Positions 36,720 to 46,545 of a stretch of 64,000 bases of DNA are shown one piece after another. The notes under the pieces are model-generated. The model searched no databases and was not told the origin of the DNA. It saw nothing but the letters and a program-made list of their open reading frames with translations. Numbering within the stretch: the first letter of the stretch is position 1; every line of letters begins with the position of its first letter. The position numbers and the translations under genes were made by a program. The DNA is taken from positions 124,001-188,000 of the forward strand of contig NZ_JPFU01000013.1 of assembly GCF_000722695.1 (NCBI RefSeq), written 5' to 3'. Source of the DNA: Streptococcus mitis. Its GTDB lineage: Bacteria > Bacillota > Bacilli > Lactobacillales > Streptococcaceae.

Positions 36720-37587
36720 TGATTCTCAAACTTTCTACTACTTTCACAATCGATTCTGTTTCAAAGGGAACCTGCTGGGCAATTTCTTCTAATTTTGCAT
36801 TTGCTTGATCCAAGGTTTGGTTACAAAAGGCAATGGCCTCTTCCAAGCCCAACAAGGCTGGGTAGGTTGACTTTTCAGCCTGTAAATCCTTTTGTGGTGT
36901 TTTGCCAATTTCTTCAAAAGTAGCTGTCACATCTAGCACATCATCTCTGACTTGAAAGGCAAGCCCAATCAATTCACCAACAGTTTTCAGTTTTGCTTGT
37001 ATTTCAGGTGCCAATTCGGCTATGAGGGCAGCTGCTTGAAAGGGATATGCTAGCAGTTTTCCAGTCTTATTAGCATGAATAGTCTGGAGTTCTTCCAAAG
37101 ACAAATGTTGGCGTTCTCCCTCCATGTCCAAAACCTGCCCTGCTACCATGCCCAGACTTCCTGAAGCAAGAGATAAGTTGGCAATCAAGTCTACCTTAAT
37201 CTGACTTGGCAAATCTGCCTGCGCTATCAAGGCATAAGGATCCAGGAATAAAGCATCTCCTGCCAAAATTGCCATAGCTTCGCCGAATTTCTTATGATTG
37301 GTCAAGCGTCCCCGACGGTAATCATCATCATCCATAGCTGGAAGATCATCATGAATCAAGCTCCCTGTATGAATCATTTCCAAGGCCGCAGCTACCTGCG
37401 CGTGAGCAGGTTTAATGGCAATATGCAAGGCTTCCAGAACTTCTAACAAGAGAAAAGGTCGAATACGCTTGCCACCAGCATGAATGGAATAGAGAACAGA
37501 CTCTCGCAAACTAGAAGCAAACTGCTGGTCTCCATAAAAGTCTTCCAAGGCCGACTCGACAAGAGCTAATTTTTCTTGCTTCTTCAT
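36712..37587 (-). CDS. ispA: Farnesyl/geranyl diphosphate synthase
   Basis: Condenses isopentenyl diphosphate with allylic diphosphates to supply farnesyl diphosphate for undecaprenyl and other isoprenoids. The 291 residues have the first aspartate-rich motif [14 protein letters not shown] with the bacterial four-residue form, and the second motif FQVRDDVLD. It overlaps xseB by four bases (ATGA) and tlyA by eight, so translation is coupled. Confidence 0.95.
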   Translation of the reverse strand: MKKQEKLALVESALEDFYGDQQFASSLRESVLYSIHAGGKRIRPFLLLEVLEALHIAIKPAHAQVAAALEMIHTGSLIHDDLPAMDDDDYRRGRLTNHKKFGEAMAILAGDALFLDPYALIAQADLPSQIKVDLIANLSLASGSLGMVAGQVLDMEGERQHLSLEELQTIHANKTGKLLAYPFQAAALIAELAPEIQAKLKTVGELIGLAFQVRDDVLDVTATFEEIGKTPQKDLQAEKSTYPALLGLEEAIAFCNQTLDQANAKLEEIAQQVPFETESIVKVVESLRING

Positions 37588-37796
37588 TCAAAATCACTTT
37601 CTGTTCCGTCTTCTTGCATGACCTTGACCAAGGTCTTTTCAGCCTTGTCCAGCGTCGCTTGGAGTTCTTTAGACAAGACCATACCCTGTTGAAAGGCAGT
37701 AATCGCATCTTCCAAAGCAATTTCACCATTTTCCAAACTTTGGACAATGGTCTCCAGTTCTGCTAGATTTTCCTCAAATTTCTTTTGTTTTGACAT
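37584..37796 (-). CDS. xseB: Exodeoxyribonuclease VII small subunit
   Basis: The 70 residues ([33 protein letters not shown]...) form the two-helix small subunit that assembles on XseA to make exonuclease VII, which degrades single-stranded DNA to oligonucleotides. Its start overlaps the xseA end by 23 bases and its stop overlaps ispA by four. Confidence 0.96.
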   Translation of the reverse strand: MSKQKKFEENLAELETIVQSLENGEIALEDAITAFQQGMVLSKELQATLDKAEKTLVKVMQEDGTESDFE

Positions 37797-39114
37797 CTTT
37801 AACCTCTAATTCTACTTGACCATCTCGCATCAAAAGCGTTACTTGATCTTTTTTCTTCAAACTCTCAACCGAATCTACAACGGACTCTTCTTTTTTAACA
37901 ATAGCATAACCTCGCGCCACAATTCGGCTGGTATCCAACATCAGAAGTGCTTCTGAAAGTCTCTTGACCTCAGCAACCTTGGCATCATAAACCAAAGCCA
38001 TTTGGCTACCTAAGAGCTTGTCCAACTGTCCTAAACGGTCTTGATAACGTTGGATTTTGGTAACGGGTGATAATTGTACCAGTCGATGCGTCCTTGCTTG
38101 GACGACTTCTTTGTTATCAGAAATCCGTGTACGTAAACTTTGTTTTAAGCGCAGTTGCAGTTGATCCAAGCGTTGCAAATAGCCATCATACAAGCGCTCT
38201 GGCTGTCTAAAGATGACTGACTGACTACATTTTTTCAAAGCTTCTTGTTTCTTCGATAGGACATTTCGGACTGCCGTTCCCATCCGTTTTTCCTGATTTT
38301 GCAAATGAGCTAACACATCCAACTTGGTCACAGGTGTTGCTAATTCAGCAGCAGCTGTTGGCGTCGCAGCGCGACGATCTGCCACAAAATCTGCCAAGGT
38401 CACATCCGTCTCATGCCCCACACTAGAAATGATTGGCAAACGAGATTCAAAAATAGCTCGTACCACAATTTCTTCGTTAAAGGCCCAGAGATCCTCAATA
38501 GAACCTCCACCACGACCAATAATCAGCAAATCCAAATCGTCCCGTTGATTTGCACGCGCAATATTTCGAGCTATTTCCTCTGCTGCTCCATCTCCTTGAA
38601 CCTTTGTCGGATAGAGAAGAATATCGACACCTGGAAATCTCCTGCTGACAGTCGTGATAATATCTCGAATAACGGCTCCACTGCGACTGGTTACTACACC
38701 AATTCTCTTAGAAAATTGGGGCAGAGGTTGCTTGAACCTCTCTTGAAACAGGCCTTCTTCTGTCAATTTTTTCTTGAGTTGTTCAAACTGAATCGCAAGC
38801 GCTCCAACCCCATCAGGTTCAGCTTTTTCAATAATGATGGAGTAGCTACCGCTCGGTTCATAGACCTGCACACGCCCAATCACATTGATTTTCATCCCTT
38901 CTTCCAGGTCGAAACCTAATTTCTGATAAATCCCAGACCAGATGGTCGCTTGAATGACTGCATGGTCATCTTTTAGGGAGAAATATTGGTGAGTAGGTCG
39001 TTTACGAAAGTTGGAAACTTGACCAGTTAAATAGACCCGTTCCAAGTAAGGGTCTTTATCGAATTTCATTTTCAGATACTTGGTCAAAGTTGTTACTGAT
39101 AAATACTTTTCCAT
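37774..39114 (-). CDS. xseA: Exodeoxyribonuclease VII large subunit
   Basis: The catalytic subunit of exonuclease VII has 446 residues from the ATG at 39114 ([18 protein letters not shown]); a GTG two codons earlier is possible but AGG lies best for the ATG. It has the N-terminal OB fold ([21 protein letters not shown]), the catalytic core ([60 protein letters not shown]) and a coiled-coil C-terminus. It is first in an eight-gene run to lepA. Confidence 0.96.
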   Translation of the reverse strand: MEKYLSVTTLTKYLKMKFDKDPYLERVYLTGQVSNFRKRPTHQYFSLKDDHAVIQATIWSGIYQKLGFDLEEGMKINVIGRVQVYEPSGSYSIIIEKAEPDGVGALAIQFEQLKKKLTEEGLFQERFKQPLPQFSKRIGVVTSRSGAVIRDIITTVSRRFPGVDILLYPTKVQGDGAAEEIARNIARANQRDDLDLLIIGRGGGSIEDLWAFNEEIVVRAIFESRLPIISSVGHETDVTLADFVADRRAATPTAAAELATPVTKLDVLAHLQNQEKRMGTAVRNVLSKKQEALKKCSQSVIFRQPERLYDGYLQRLDQLQLRLKQSLRTRISDNKEVVQARTHRLVQLSPVTKIQRYQDRLGQLDKLLGSQMALVYDAKVAEVKRLSEALLMLDTSRIVARGYAIVKKEESVVDSVESLKKKDQVTLLMRDGQVELEVKDVKTKEI

Positions 39115-39154
39115 CTTCACCTACTACTCATTTTCTTGCTCTTTCATGGGTATT

Positions 39155-39163
39155 ATTATACCA
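39155..39163 (-). promoter_or_regulatory. Extended -10 promoter upstream of xseA
   Basis: TGGTATAAT on the minus strand, about 40 bases before the xseA ATG, with no good -35 box. Confidence 0.6.
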
Positions 39164-39213
39164 AAAATATGCCTAAAAATCTCCATTTATGTACCATTAT
39201 GAGGGAAAAATAG

Positions 39214-39235
39214 AAAAAGGAGGCAAGGCCTCCTC
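39214..39235 (-). terminator. Terminator after udk
   Basis: On the minus strand AGGAGGC and GCCTCCT pair around CTT and are followed by TTTTTC, seven bases past the udk stop. Confidence 0.85.
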
Positions 39236-39241
39236 ATCTGA

Positions 39242-39880
39242 TTATTTGCTGTTACGAGCTTCTTCCAAAATCTTTGCAATCTTGGTCGTCAAAAGATCAA
39301 TAGCAACTGTATTGCTGACCCCTTCAGGAATAACGATATCAGCATAACGCTTGGTTGGTTCGATAAACTGGTGGTACATTGGTTTGACCACACCTAAATA
39401 CTGGTCAATCACGCTATCCAGACTACGACCACGCTCTTCCATATCACGCTTGATACGACGAATAATGCGCACATCATCATCCGTATCCACAAAAATCTTG
39501 ATATCCATCAAATCGCGCAGACGCTTGTCCTCCAAGACCAAAATCCCCTCAACGATAAAGACATCTTGAGGCTCTTGACGATAGGTCTTGCTACTCCGTG
39601 TATGCTCTGTATAGTCATAAGTCGGAATGTCCACTGGACGACCCGCCAACAATTCCTTCATCTGCTCGATCATCAAGTCTGTATCAAAGGCAAAAGGATG
39701 GTCGTAGTTGGTTTTGACACGCTCTTCAAAGGTCAAATGAGACTGATCCTTGTAGTATGAATCATGCTCAATCATGGAAATCTTTTCATCAGGAAAATGC
39801 GATAAAATGGCTCTTGAAACACTGGTCTTACCACCACCAGAACCACCTGTCACTCCGATAATGATTGGTCTATTTTGCAT
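39242..39880 (-). CDS. udk: Uridine kinase
   Basis: Phosphorylates uridine and cytidine in nucleoside salvage. The 212 residues contain the P-loop [15 protein letters not shown], the segment [28 protein letters not shown] and [17 protein letters not shown] of the family. A GGAGG-type site precedes the ATG. It stands as its own unit and marks the left border of the accessory stretch that runs to the O-acetylhomoserine sulfhydrylase gene. Confidence 0.97.
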   Translation of the reverse strand: MQNRPIIIGVTGGSGGGKTSVSRAILSHFPDEKISMIEHDSYYKDQSHLTFEERVKTNYDHPFAFDTDLMIEQMKELLAGRPVDIPTYDYTEHTRSSKTYRQEPQDVFIVEGILVLEDKRLRDLMDIKIFVDTDDDVRIIRRIKRDMEERGRSLDSVIDQYLGVVKPMYHQFIEPTKRYADIVIPEGVSNTVAIDLLTTKIAKILEEARNSK

Positions 39881-40226
39881 GCTATCCTCCGTTTTTTTAT
39901 CCGTCGTCTATTCTATCACATTTTTTGCAAAATTTATAGTCTGGTTTTGGGTAGAATTTCAGGTACTCAACTAATAAATTTCAATAAAAAGCTTGAGTTC
40001 TACTTTAATTAACGAAACAAAAAGACTTTGCAATTTTTAAGTAAAAAGGTTTGATATCTATAACCAATTTCGTATAATCTTTATATACGGTTTTCTAAGA
40101 CTGTCTCTTGATTCTGATTAAATTGCTGATGAATACTTTGCTGTTCCCTCCACTGATTTTTGATTCATCTCTTTCAATTTTTTATTATTCTTAACTTCGT
40201 TTTCTTCTACTATTTTGAGTTTTACT
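39881..40226. other. Intergenic stretch with a short decayed frame
   Basis: Holds the udk upstream region and nothing else certain. Directly after the HNH gene the minus strand has a 38-codon lysine/glutamate-rich open frame (40114-40227) in another phase, beginning FKVKLKIVEENEV. It has no start signal and may be a frameshifted tail of the HNH gene. Confidence 0.4.
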
Positions 40227-41363
40227 TTAAATAGCAATTATAGAGGCACAATCTTCTCTAAAATGATCAAAACTTTTTCCACTTTCTAAATAGTACTTAA
40301 CGATTTCCTCTATTAAACTTTTTTTGCTTAAACCATCTTCATCTTTATTAAATAATTTAGGAAAATCAATAGAAAGCCCTTGTTTTTTAGTCTGTTGGTA
40401 ATAGACAATGAGGTCTTCTTTGTTATTTTTAACAAACATTTCTAAATCCATCATTGTTTGTACTTCGTTCATTTCGTTCTGAAATTCTTGATTTGAAAAA
40501 GCAATATATTGAGAAGGCTGACGACGTTTGTTTATCTCCTCATTTAATTTATAAATAACAGAATCATTATCTATTATTTCTACTAAATACTCACATATTT
40601 TAAATCCGAAATAATTTTGATCAAACCAATACTTATCGTCAATCTTTTCAAATTCACTATTTTTACTATATATATCTGATAGATGTTCTATGTAGGACTT
40701 TAAAATAGATTTTGTTAAAGTTAGTGGACTATTTGCTAATATGGTCAAAATTTTTTGAAATTCTAACTTTATTCTATGATTATATGTTTTTTCAATATTA
40801 TAGTTATTAATGAAATTTCGAATACGTTTATCCATAGTATTGTCTTTATAGTGAAATACAATACTTGGTTGAAAAACCTCGTTCGTATCATTAAAATTTA
40901 CCTCAAAATACTTCTCAATTGCAAACTCTTCAAAGTAAGGGTTAATTTCACTTTCTTCCTCTATGAAAGACCTTTTACTATGTTTAGAAGTATTGCACTC
41001 CCCACAACATTTGACTAGATTAATTGGCAAAATTGCAAGTCTGGGTTCACCAAGTTTTTGATCATTTTTCTCTTTCCCACTCTTAGGAATAATATGCTCG
41101 AGTGTTACTTTAGTTGAAAATACACCTTCACAAATAGGACAAATTGCTTGATTATAGGTATTTTTTACAACTGGGAATTTTTGAAATAACCCTTTCGATT
41201 CTTTTCGGATATGACTATCATACCATGAAGGTATAATCTCATACTGTGACTGAATTAGATTAACATTTAATTCATACAACGAACCTATAGCTTTACTTTT
41301 ATATTCTCTATCTAATTCTGTTAAAAAAATACAAAGTTTTTCCTCATCAGCTACTTCTTTCAA
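40227..41363 (-). CDS. HNH endonuclease, PtuB-like (Septu-type defence)
   Basis: The 378 residues carry a zinc-type HNH nuclease: CPIC (75-78), LEHIIPKSG with His90, and NLVKCCGECNTSKHSK (116-131). The N- and C-terminal parts have no family I recognise. It follows an ABC-type ATPase gene, and HNH plus ATPase in this order is the Septu (PtuAB) anti-phage arrangement, in which PtuB cuts nucleic acid. The start is uncertain: the frame begins with TTG at 41363 and stays open to 41420 with no ATG. Assignment as Septu is by domain pairing only. Confidence 0.68.
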   Translation of the reverse strand: MKEVADEEKLCIFLTELDREYKSKAIGSLYELNVNLIQSQYEIIPSWYDSHIRKESKGLFQKFPVVKNTYNQAICPICEGVFSTKVTLEHIIPKSGKEKNDQKLGEPRLAILPINLVKCCGECNTSKHSKRSFIEEESEINPYFEEFAIEKYFEVNFNDTNEVFQPSIVFHYKDNTMDKRIRNFINNYNIEKTYNHRIKLEFQKILTILANSPLTLTKSILKSYIEHLSDIYSKNSEFEKIDDKYWFDQNYFGFKICEYLVEIIDNDSVIYKLNEEINKRRQPSQYIAFSNQEFQNEMNEVQTMMDLEMFVKNNKEDLIVYYQQTKKQGLSIDFPKLFNKDEDGLSKKSLIEEIVKYYLESGKSFDHFREDCASIIAI

Positions 41364-41401
41364 TACTTCAATAACTTCTTCTATAGACGGATATTTTTGT
41401 G

Positions 41402-43588
41402 CTACTCTTTTGATAAGACATCACCCGCTTTCTCTATCTCATCTTTCACTACAAGATACTTCAGAAAAGCTTCATCTCCTAGATATTTTTTATCATCTTT
41501 ATAGGATAATGGTTCAATCTGTTTCTTAATTATTTCATTATCATCTTTGAGTGATAATGAATCTATGCTTTCACCAATTCCTTGCTCTTCTTTTCTAGTT
41601 ATTCTAATAAGTTTATCTCTTTTTTCGTTAAAGAAACTATTATATCCTGTTTGCTGTAATTCTACCCCATATATATTCTTGTATAGAGTATCTAAGTTCT
41701 GACCGTAAGTTTTGTAATTAGTATTTTTTAATCCGTGATTAGAATCTAATCTATAGACATTACAATGAGGAATTTCTTGAATGATTACTGGTGAATGTGT
41801 AGCTATCAAACAGAAAGCTTTATTATTATCCACTAACTCTGAAACAGCTCGAATAAATGCTTTAACCATAGGTGGATGCATAAACGTTTCTGGCTCATCA
41901 AAAATTACCAAGCTTCCTTGATTAATACTTGAAACGAGCTTCGTAATATATAAAAGAATAGTTGCTTGCCCTGAACTTAGATTGTCTATTTTTTCTAGAT
42001 CTTCTTTTATTATATCTCTATCTAAAAAAGCACTTTTGATATCTTCTACCCAAGTTTCAAATTCAAAGAATTTTATAGCTAACTCCCATTGAGCTAATTT
42101 CGTATTAGAAGCAATCAAGTCAAATAATAGATTCTGTATGTAGTAGGAAAAACTTTCTTTAATACTTATTTCAGCTTCGAATCCTTCTTTTAGTGTATTA
42201 TCAGAATTAAGATACTTTCTAGATTTCTCATGTAGATACTCCTTAACATCAGTCAATGATGTAGCTTCTGCTTTCTTGACTACTTCTGGAATAGGAGGAT
42301 ATTTGACGGAAACAAATCCTACTTTCTCATAGATAATTTCACCATAGGAATCTTTTTCTTTATCAGCAACCTCTATACTTGTGCTCTCTCTATTAAAATG
42401 AATAATATTGTCAAATGGGCTTAATGAAAAATGAAGTATCTGTGAGAACTTATTGTCTCCTTCTAAATGTTCCTTTATTATCTGATTAATTTTATAGGAT
42501 TTTCCACTTCCATTTCCACCAACCACTGCAAAAACATTCATTGGTAATTCTGACATTCTATTTTTTATGAATTGTAGTTTCCCTTTATCTATACCATCTT
42601 CTTTAAAACTATAGTTTATAGATTCTACCCTATCATCAACTGCCTCTTTTAAATTTTCACTTGAGTAAGATGATGTTTCGTCCTCAGAATAACATTCCCT
42701 AGAGTCAGTATAGCCAAAAACGGTTAGTGGGCGAAATACTTCCTTGATTTCTTTTAAGGTAGTTGTTCTTAGAAATGAATTATATAAAAAACTATGGTAT
42801 TCACTATTTGGTGGAGTGAAATCCAAAGTTTGTCCATGTAAATCAGATTTTTTTGAATACTCTATTGCAAATTTTTCCAATACACTTGTGTTATAAGCAA
42901 GGTCTCTTGATCGAGTGAACCATTTCTGACGTTCTTTATAAGAAAGATATTTTTTTAAAAATTCATAGTACGCCACTTCACCCAAGGAACAAAAATCTTC
43001 ATCAGGATATTCTCCTTCACCACTTTTTAAATAGTTCATAGAAAGATCATTTTTCGGATTAACTCGTAGCTCAAAAGTTTGTTCCCAAATCGTAAGATTA
43101 AAAACCAACTGATATCCATAATCGTCCCACTTATTAGGCTCTAAGCACATCTGTTCTACAAAATCATCAAAACTTAAGGAAATAATTTTCTTCAATGTCT
43201 CTAAGTATTCCTCACTATCTTTTTCAACTCTTATAAAATGACATGTGAAAAAGTCTTGCTCAATAGTAAAGTAACTTTGTCCAATACAGTTTTCAAATTC
43301 TCTTGCCTTATTATTTTTTGTAAATTCAATATTCCCTGTTTTAGGAGAGTCGGTCAATTCTGTAATAACAAAATAATTTTCTAAATCAAAATTCCAATCG
43401 ATTGCTGATTTCGCAAATTTATTAATAATTAAAAATTTACTACTTTCATATTTTTTTTCTAAATCTTTAAGATTATACTGAACAAATATTCCTTGATCAG
43501 GAATTTTATAAAAGTTGCTTCTACTTTTTAACCAGTCAATCTCCGAATACTCACTTCTAATTCTTTCAATAATTTCGCTCACACTCAT
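41402..43588 (-). CDS. AAA/ABC-type ATPase, PtuA-like (Septu-type defence)
   Basis: The 728 residues have an N-terminal region of about 340 residues of unknown fold followed by an SMC/ABC-like ATPase: Walker A VGGNGSGKS (356-364), signature LSSGQ (537-541), Walker B SLVIFDEPETF (559-569) and the switch histidine in LIATHSPVI (598). The DEPETFMHP form is typical of OLD/PtuA-like defence ATPases. It is longer than the usual PtuA because of the N-terminal part. RBS AAGGAA precedes the ATG. A two-gene unit with the HNH gene downstream, between truB and udk. Confidence 0.72.
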   Translation of the reverse strand: MSVSEIIERIRSEYSEIDWLKSRSNFYKIPDQGIFVQYNLKDLEKKYESSKFLIINKFAKSAIDWNFDLENYFVITELTDSPKTGNIEFTKNNKAREFENCIGQSYFTIEQDFFTCHFIRVEKDSEEYLETLKKIISLSFDDFVEQMCLEPNKWDDYGYQLVFNLTIWEQTFELRVNPKNDLSMNYLKSGEGEYPDEDFCSLGEVAYYEFLKKYLSYKERQKWFTRSRDLAYNTSVLEKFAIEYSKKSDLHGQTLDFTPPNSEYHSFLYNSFLRTTTLKEIKEVFRPLTVFGYTDSRECYSEDETSSYSSENLKEAVDDRVESINYSFKEDGIDKGKLQFIKNRMSELPMNVFAVVGGNGSGKSYKINQIIKEHLEGDNKFSQILHFSLSPFDNIIHFNRESTSIEVADKEKDSYGEIIYEKVGFVSVKYPPIPEVVKKAEATSLTDVKEYLHEKSRKYLNSDNTLKEGFEAEISIKESFSYYIQNLLFDLIASNTKLAQWELAIKFFEFETWVEDIKSAFLDRDIIKEDLEKIDNLSSGQATILLYITKLVSSINQGSLVIFDEPETFMHPPMVKAFIRAVSELVDNNKAFCLIATHSPVIIQEIPHCNVYRLDSNHGLKNTNYKTYGQNLDTLYKNIYGVELQQTGYNSFFNEKRDKLIRITRKEEQGIGESIDSLSLKDDNEIIKKQIEPLSYKDDKKYLGDEAFLKYLVVKDEIEKAGDVLSKE

Positions 43589-43754
43589 TTTTAAGAAATT
43601 CCTTTCATTTTATTATCATTATATCAAAATAAAATTACAATATCCTAGTTCAATATGTAATCGATTTCAATCTCTTCGCTCTTCTATATACATACTAACA
43701 CTTAGTAATAACTTACCCAACTCTATTAATAAGAAACGAAAAAGAAAGCAAAGA

Positions 43755-44633
43755 CTAGCTAAAAACCTTCCTTGGCTTGTAGAGATTGCCTCGTTTTTCT
43801 AGAATGGCTAGCAATTTATCATCTTCAAAGGCGGCTAATTCTTGCTCTGTTTGGTCGAGCTCGATAAAACGACCAAAGCGCACTTCTGTAGCCTCTTCTG
43901 GACTTAGGAAAACTTTGACGAGGTCTCCTGTCCCAATCTCTAGAGGATGGAGAAAGTCCAGTTGACCAGCCTCTACTTTTTCAGCAATTTCTTCCAAGGT
44001 AAGAGCGTCTTCTAATTGTAAGCCTGCAGCACTTGTTCGTGTCAAGTGAGACATATGAGCCGCATAACCCAGCTTCTCTCCTAAGTCAACTGACAAGGTA
44101 CGGATGTAAGTACCCTTGCTACATTTCACACGAAAAGTAAAACGTGCTAGATTCCCCTCATAAGAAATCGGACTTGTCCGTTCAAAGCTATAAATAGTTA
44201 CCTGACGTTCTGGACGCTCCACTTCCTGACCTGCACGTGCATACTCATAGAGCTTACGACCATTGACCTTAACCGCAGAATACATAGGCGGAATCTGAAT
44301 AATAGGTCCTGTCAGACTGGCGATTGCTTCATAAACAAGCTTTTCATCCAAGTGCGATAAAACAGGGGTTTCTGCAACCACTTCCCCACTGGCATCCTCA
44401 GTCGTTGTTGAATAGCCAAGAGTTATTTCACCCTCATAGATTTTGCCCTCGTCCTGCATAAACTCAACCATGCGTGTCGCCTTGCCAACCGCAATGGGCA
44501 AAACGCCCACTACATCCGGATCCAAGGTCCCACCATGACCAATTTTCTTGGTTCCCAAAATCTTACGCAGTTTAAAAACCGCATCATGCGAGGTCATCCC
44601 CGCTTCTTTTTTTAAGTTGATAATACCGTTCAT
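43755..44633 (-). CDS. truB: tRNA pseudouridine-55 synthase
   Basis: Makes pseudouridine 55 in the T-loop of tRNAs. The 292 residues begin [19 protein letters not shown] and contain [15 protein letters not shown] with catalytic Asp38, then [19 protein letters not shown] and [15 protein letters not shown]. It lies 19 bases after the AAA+ gene of the upstream four-gene run and may be read through from it. The Septu-like pair follows 166 bases further on. Confidence 0.97.
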   Translation of the reverse strand: MNGIINLKKEAGMTSHDAVFKLRKILGTKKIGHGGTLDPDVVGVLPIAVGKATRMVEFMQDEGKIYEGEITLGYSTTTEDASGEVVAETPVLSHLDEKLVYEAIASLTGPIIQIPPMYSAVKVNGRKLYEYARAGQEVERPERQVTIYSFERTSPISYEGNLARFTFRVKCSKGTYIRTLSVDLGEKLGYAAHMSHLTRTSAAGLQLEDALTLEEIAEKVEAGQLDFLHPLEIGTGDLVKVFLSPEEATEVRFGRFIELDQTEQELAAFEDDKLLAILEKRGNLYKPRKVFS

Positions 44634-44652
44634 TTTTGCTTTCTAATTTCAT

Positions 44653-45736
44653 TCATGAAATATCTTCTTCAAGAATTGTAATGTAATTATCTTTTGTAAC
44701 AAAAGATAGTGTGGCTAATCTTATTGCTTGGTTCATAATTATCCTGTCAAATACATTTCTTACAAATCGCCCATTTGCATTTTTATTTTCAGGATTACTA
44801 CTATGTAATTCTAAATATTTTTTAATTTTCTTTTGCAGAATCATGCAAAATGTACTCTTCATTTTTGCAATATGAAAGAAAAATATCAAACATTTGGTCC
44901 ACAGTATAATCTTCAAACATAATAAAATAATTAAATCTTGATTTTAACCCAGGATTAGATTCAAAAAATTTTTTCATCAATTCATCATATCCAGCAACAA
45001 TAACCACCAAATCATCACGATAGTCTTCTAATGCTTTTGTTAACTCAGTTAAACACTCTCGACCATAACTATCACTTTTATCGTTTTCAGTAATACTATA
45101 TGCTTCATCAATAAACAATACACCACCTTTGGCTTTTTGTATCAATCTCTTCACTTTCGAAGCCGTCTGTCCTTGATATTCTGCTATTAAGTCTGTTCTA
45201 CTTGCCTCTATAAAGTGACCTTTACTTAGTATTCCTAGAGAACGATACATATTACCAACAATTCTAGCAACTGTTGTTTTACCTGTACCTGGATTACCTA
45301 AAAACGCCATATGCATAGTTCTATTTGTTTTTTTAAGACCGATTTTTTCTCTACTTTGCTGAACTTTATTAAATGCTACTAAGTCTTCTATTTCTTTCTT
45401 TACATTTTCTAAACCTATTAGTGACTTTAAATCATTTGCTAGTTCTTCAAATGATTTATGATTTGTTTCTTTCAAAATCAAATAATTTGTATCAATAACT
45501 CTAGAACCAAGATATTTATACAATAATTCCAATATACTAGTTTGCTTATCTTTGATTTTTGAGAATGTCTCTTTACTTGTCAAGTTTCCTAATCGTTTTA
45601 TAAATTCTAACTCAGCATTTTTAAGATTATCAACTATATCTTGAAGAATTATTTCTAATTCATAAGTATTATTTGTTAAATCATCCAGTTTTTTCACTTC
45701 CAATTTTAACAATTTTAAATAAGCTTCACTAATCAT
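44653..45736 (-). pseudogene. CbxX/CfxQ-type AAA+ ATPase with a late frameshift
   Basis: The first frame (to 44822) gives 304 residues: Walker A GNPGTGKTT (147-155), Walker B GGVLFIDEAYSI (204-215), VIVAGY sensor 1 and an arginine finger in LKSRF (267), as in the CbxX/SpoVK family. It stops at HDSAKEN, while a second frame continues with KKYLELHSSNPENKNANGRF and ends at 44653. Removing one A from the run at 44826-44829 joins them into about 360 residues, the normal family C-terminus. The ATPase core is intact, so the short protein might still act. It is one base after the coiled-coil gene. Confidence 0.75.
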
Positions 45737-46536
45737 CTACATTCCTTTAAACAATAGAAATAATACTATTATAACAACAGCGACTCCAAGAGTATAGAAT
45801 CCTTTTCTAAGTAAACTAATCTCTTTTTGTTTTTCCTCCAGTTCAGTTTGAAATTTCTCGACAATTAAAGTAAGATTTTTACTTTCCTCTATTAATCTAA
45901 CATTCATCTTGTCTACATCGTTTTTAAGATTGTTTTGTGTTTCTTCAACTTGTAAATGCAAATCGTTAAAACTATTTTCTATTTTCACTAATGATTTTAG
46001 CTTCGCTTTTAAAATATCAATTTCAATTTGAATTTCACTTTGCTTCTCTTCAAGTTGTTCTAACTCCTCTAGCTTTTTATGATGTTTCTTCAATATATCA
46101 ATTAAATCTTTATTCTGTTTAAAAACATCATCTAATAGTTTTTTATTACCAGTTTGATATTCTTCTATCTCGTGCAATCCCTGTATAGCTTTATTATTTG
46201 CCTCTTTGGCTGCAATCAAAGACTTTGAAATGCTTTGAATATACTCATCATCTAAAATTTGGAATGTTTCATAAATGGTATTAAATTCCTGAATAATTTT
46301 TTTAATGTGAATATTTTGTTCAATCATTCTATTTTGAACAGCATCAGTAAGAGCGTTTAAATCTTTACCCTTAACATCATATTCCATTCCAATAAAGCCT
46401 AACATAGGATCATCTGTTGGAACTGTTGGTAAATCTGACTGTTCAGGGATCTCTTCACTAAAGGCTTTTAGCTCTTGTTTTTTTCATTAAATCTTTCAGA
46501 ATTTGCTAAAACTTGAATCTCTAATTCTTCTGACAT
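45737..46536 (-). pseudogene. Coiled-coil protein with C-terminal membrane anchor, frameshifted near the start
   Basis: The main open part (from an ATG at 46405) gives 222 residues of long coiled coil (about 60-195) ending in a single hydrophobic helix (GFYTLGVAVVIIVLFLLF), so a tail-anchored protein is likely. A better start lies at 46536 with AGGAGA upstream and reads MSEELEIQVLANSERFNEK before a stop. Adding one A to the A7 run near 46485-46491 joins this to QELKAFSEEIPEQSDLPTVP and the main part, making about 266 residues. No family is recognised. It sits between the HNH-like membrane protein and the AAA+ ATPase. Confidence 0.6.
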
Positions 46537-46545
46537 AACATTCTC

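Noticed and set aside
40114..40227. Separate small lysine-rich gene after the HNH gene
   Set aside because: No start codon with a ribosome site; more likely a decayed or frameshifted tail.
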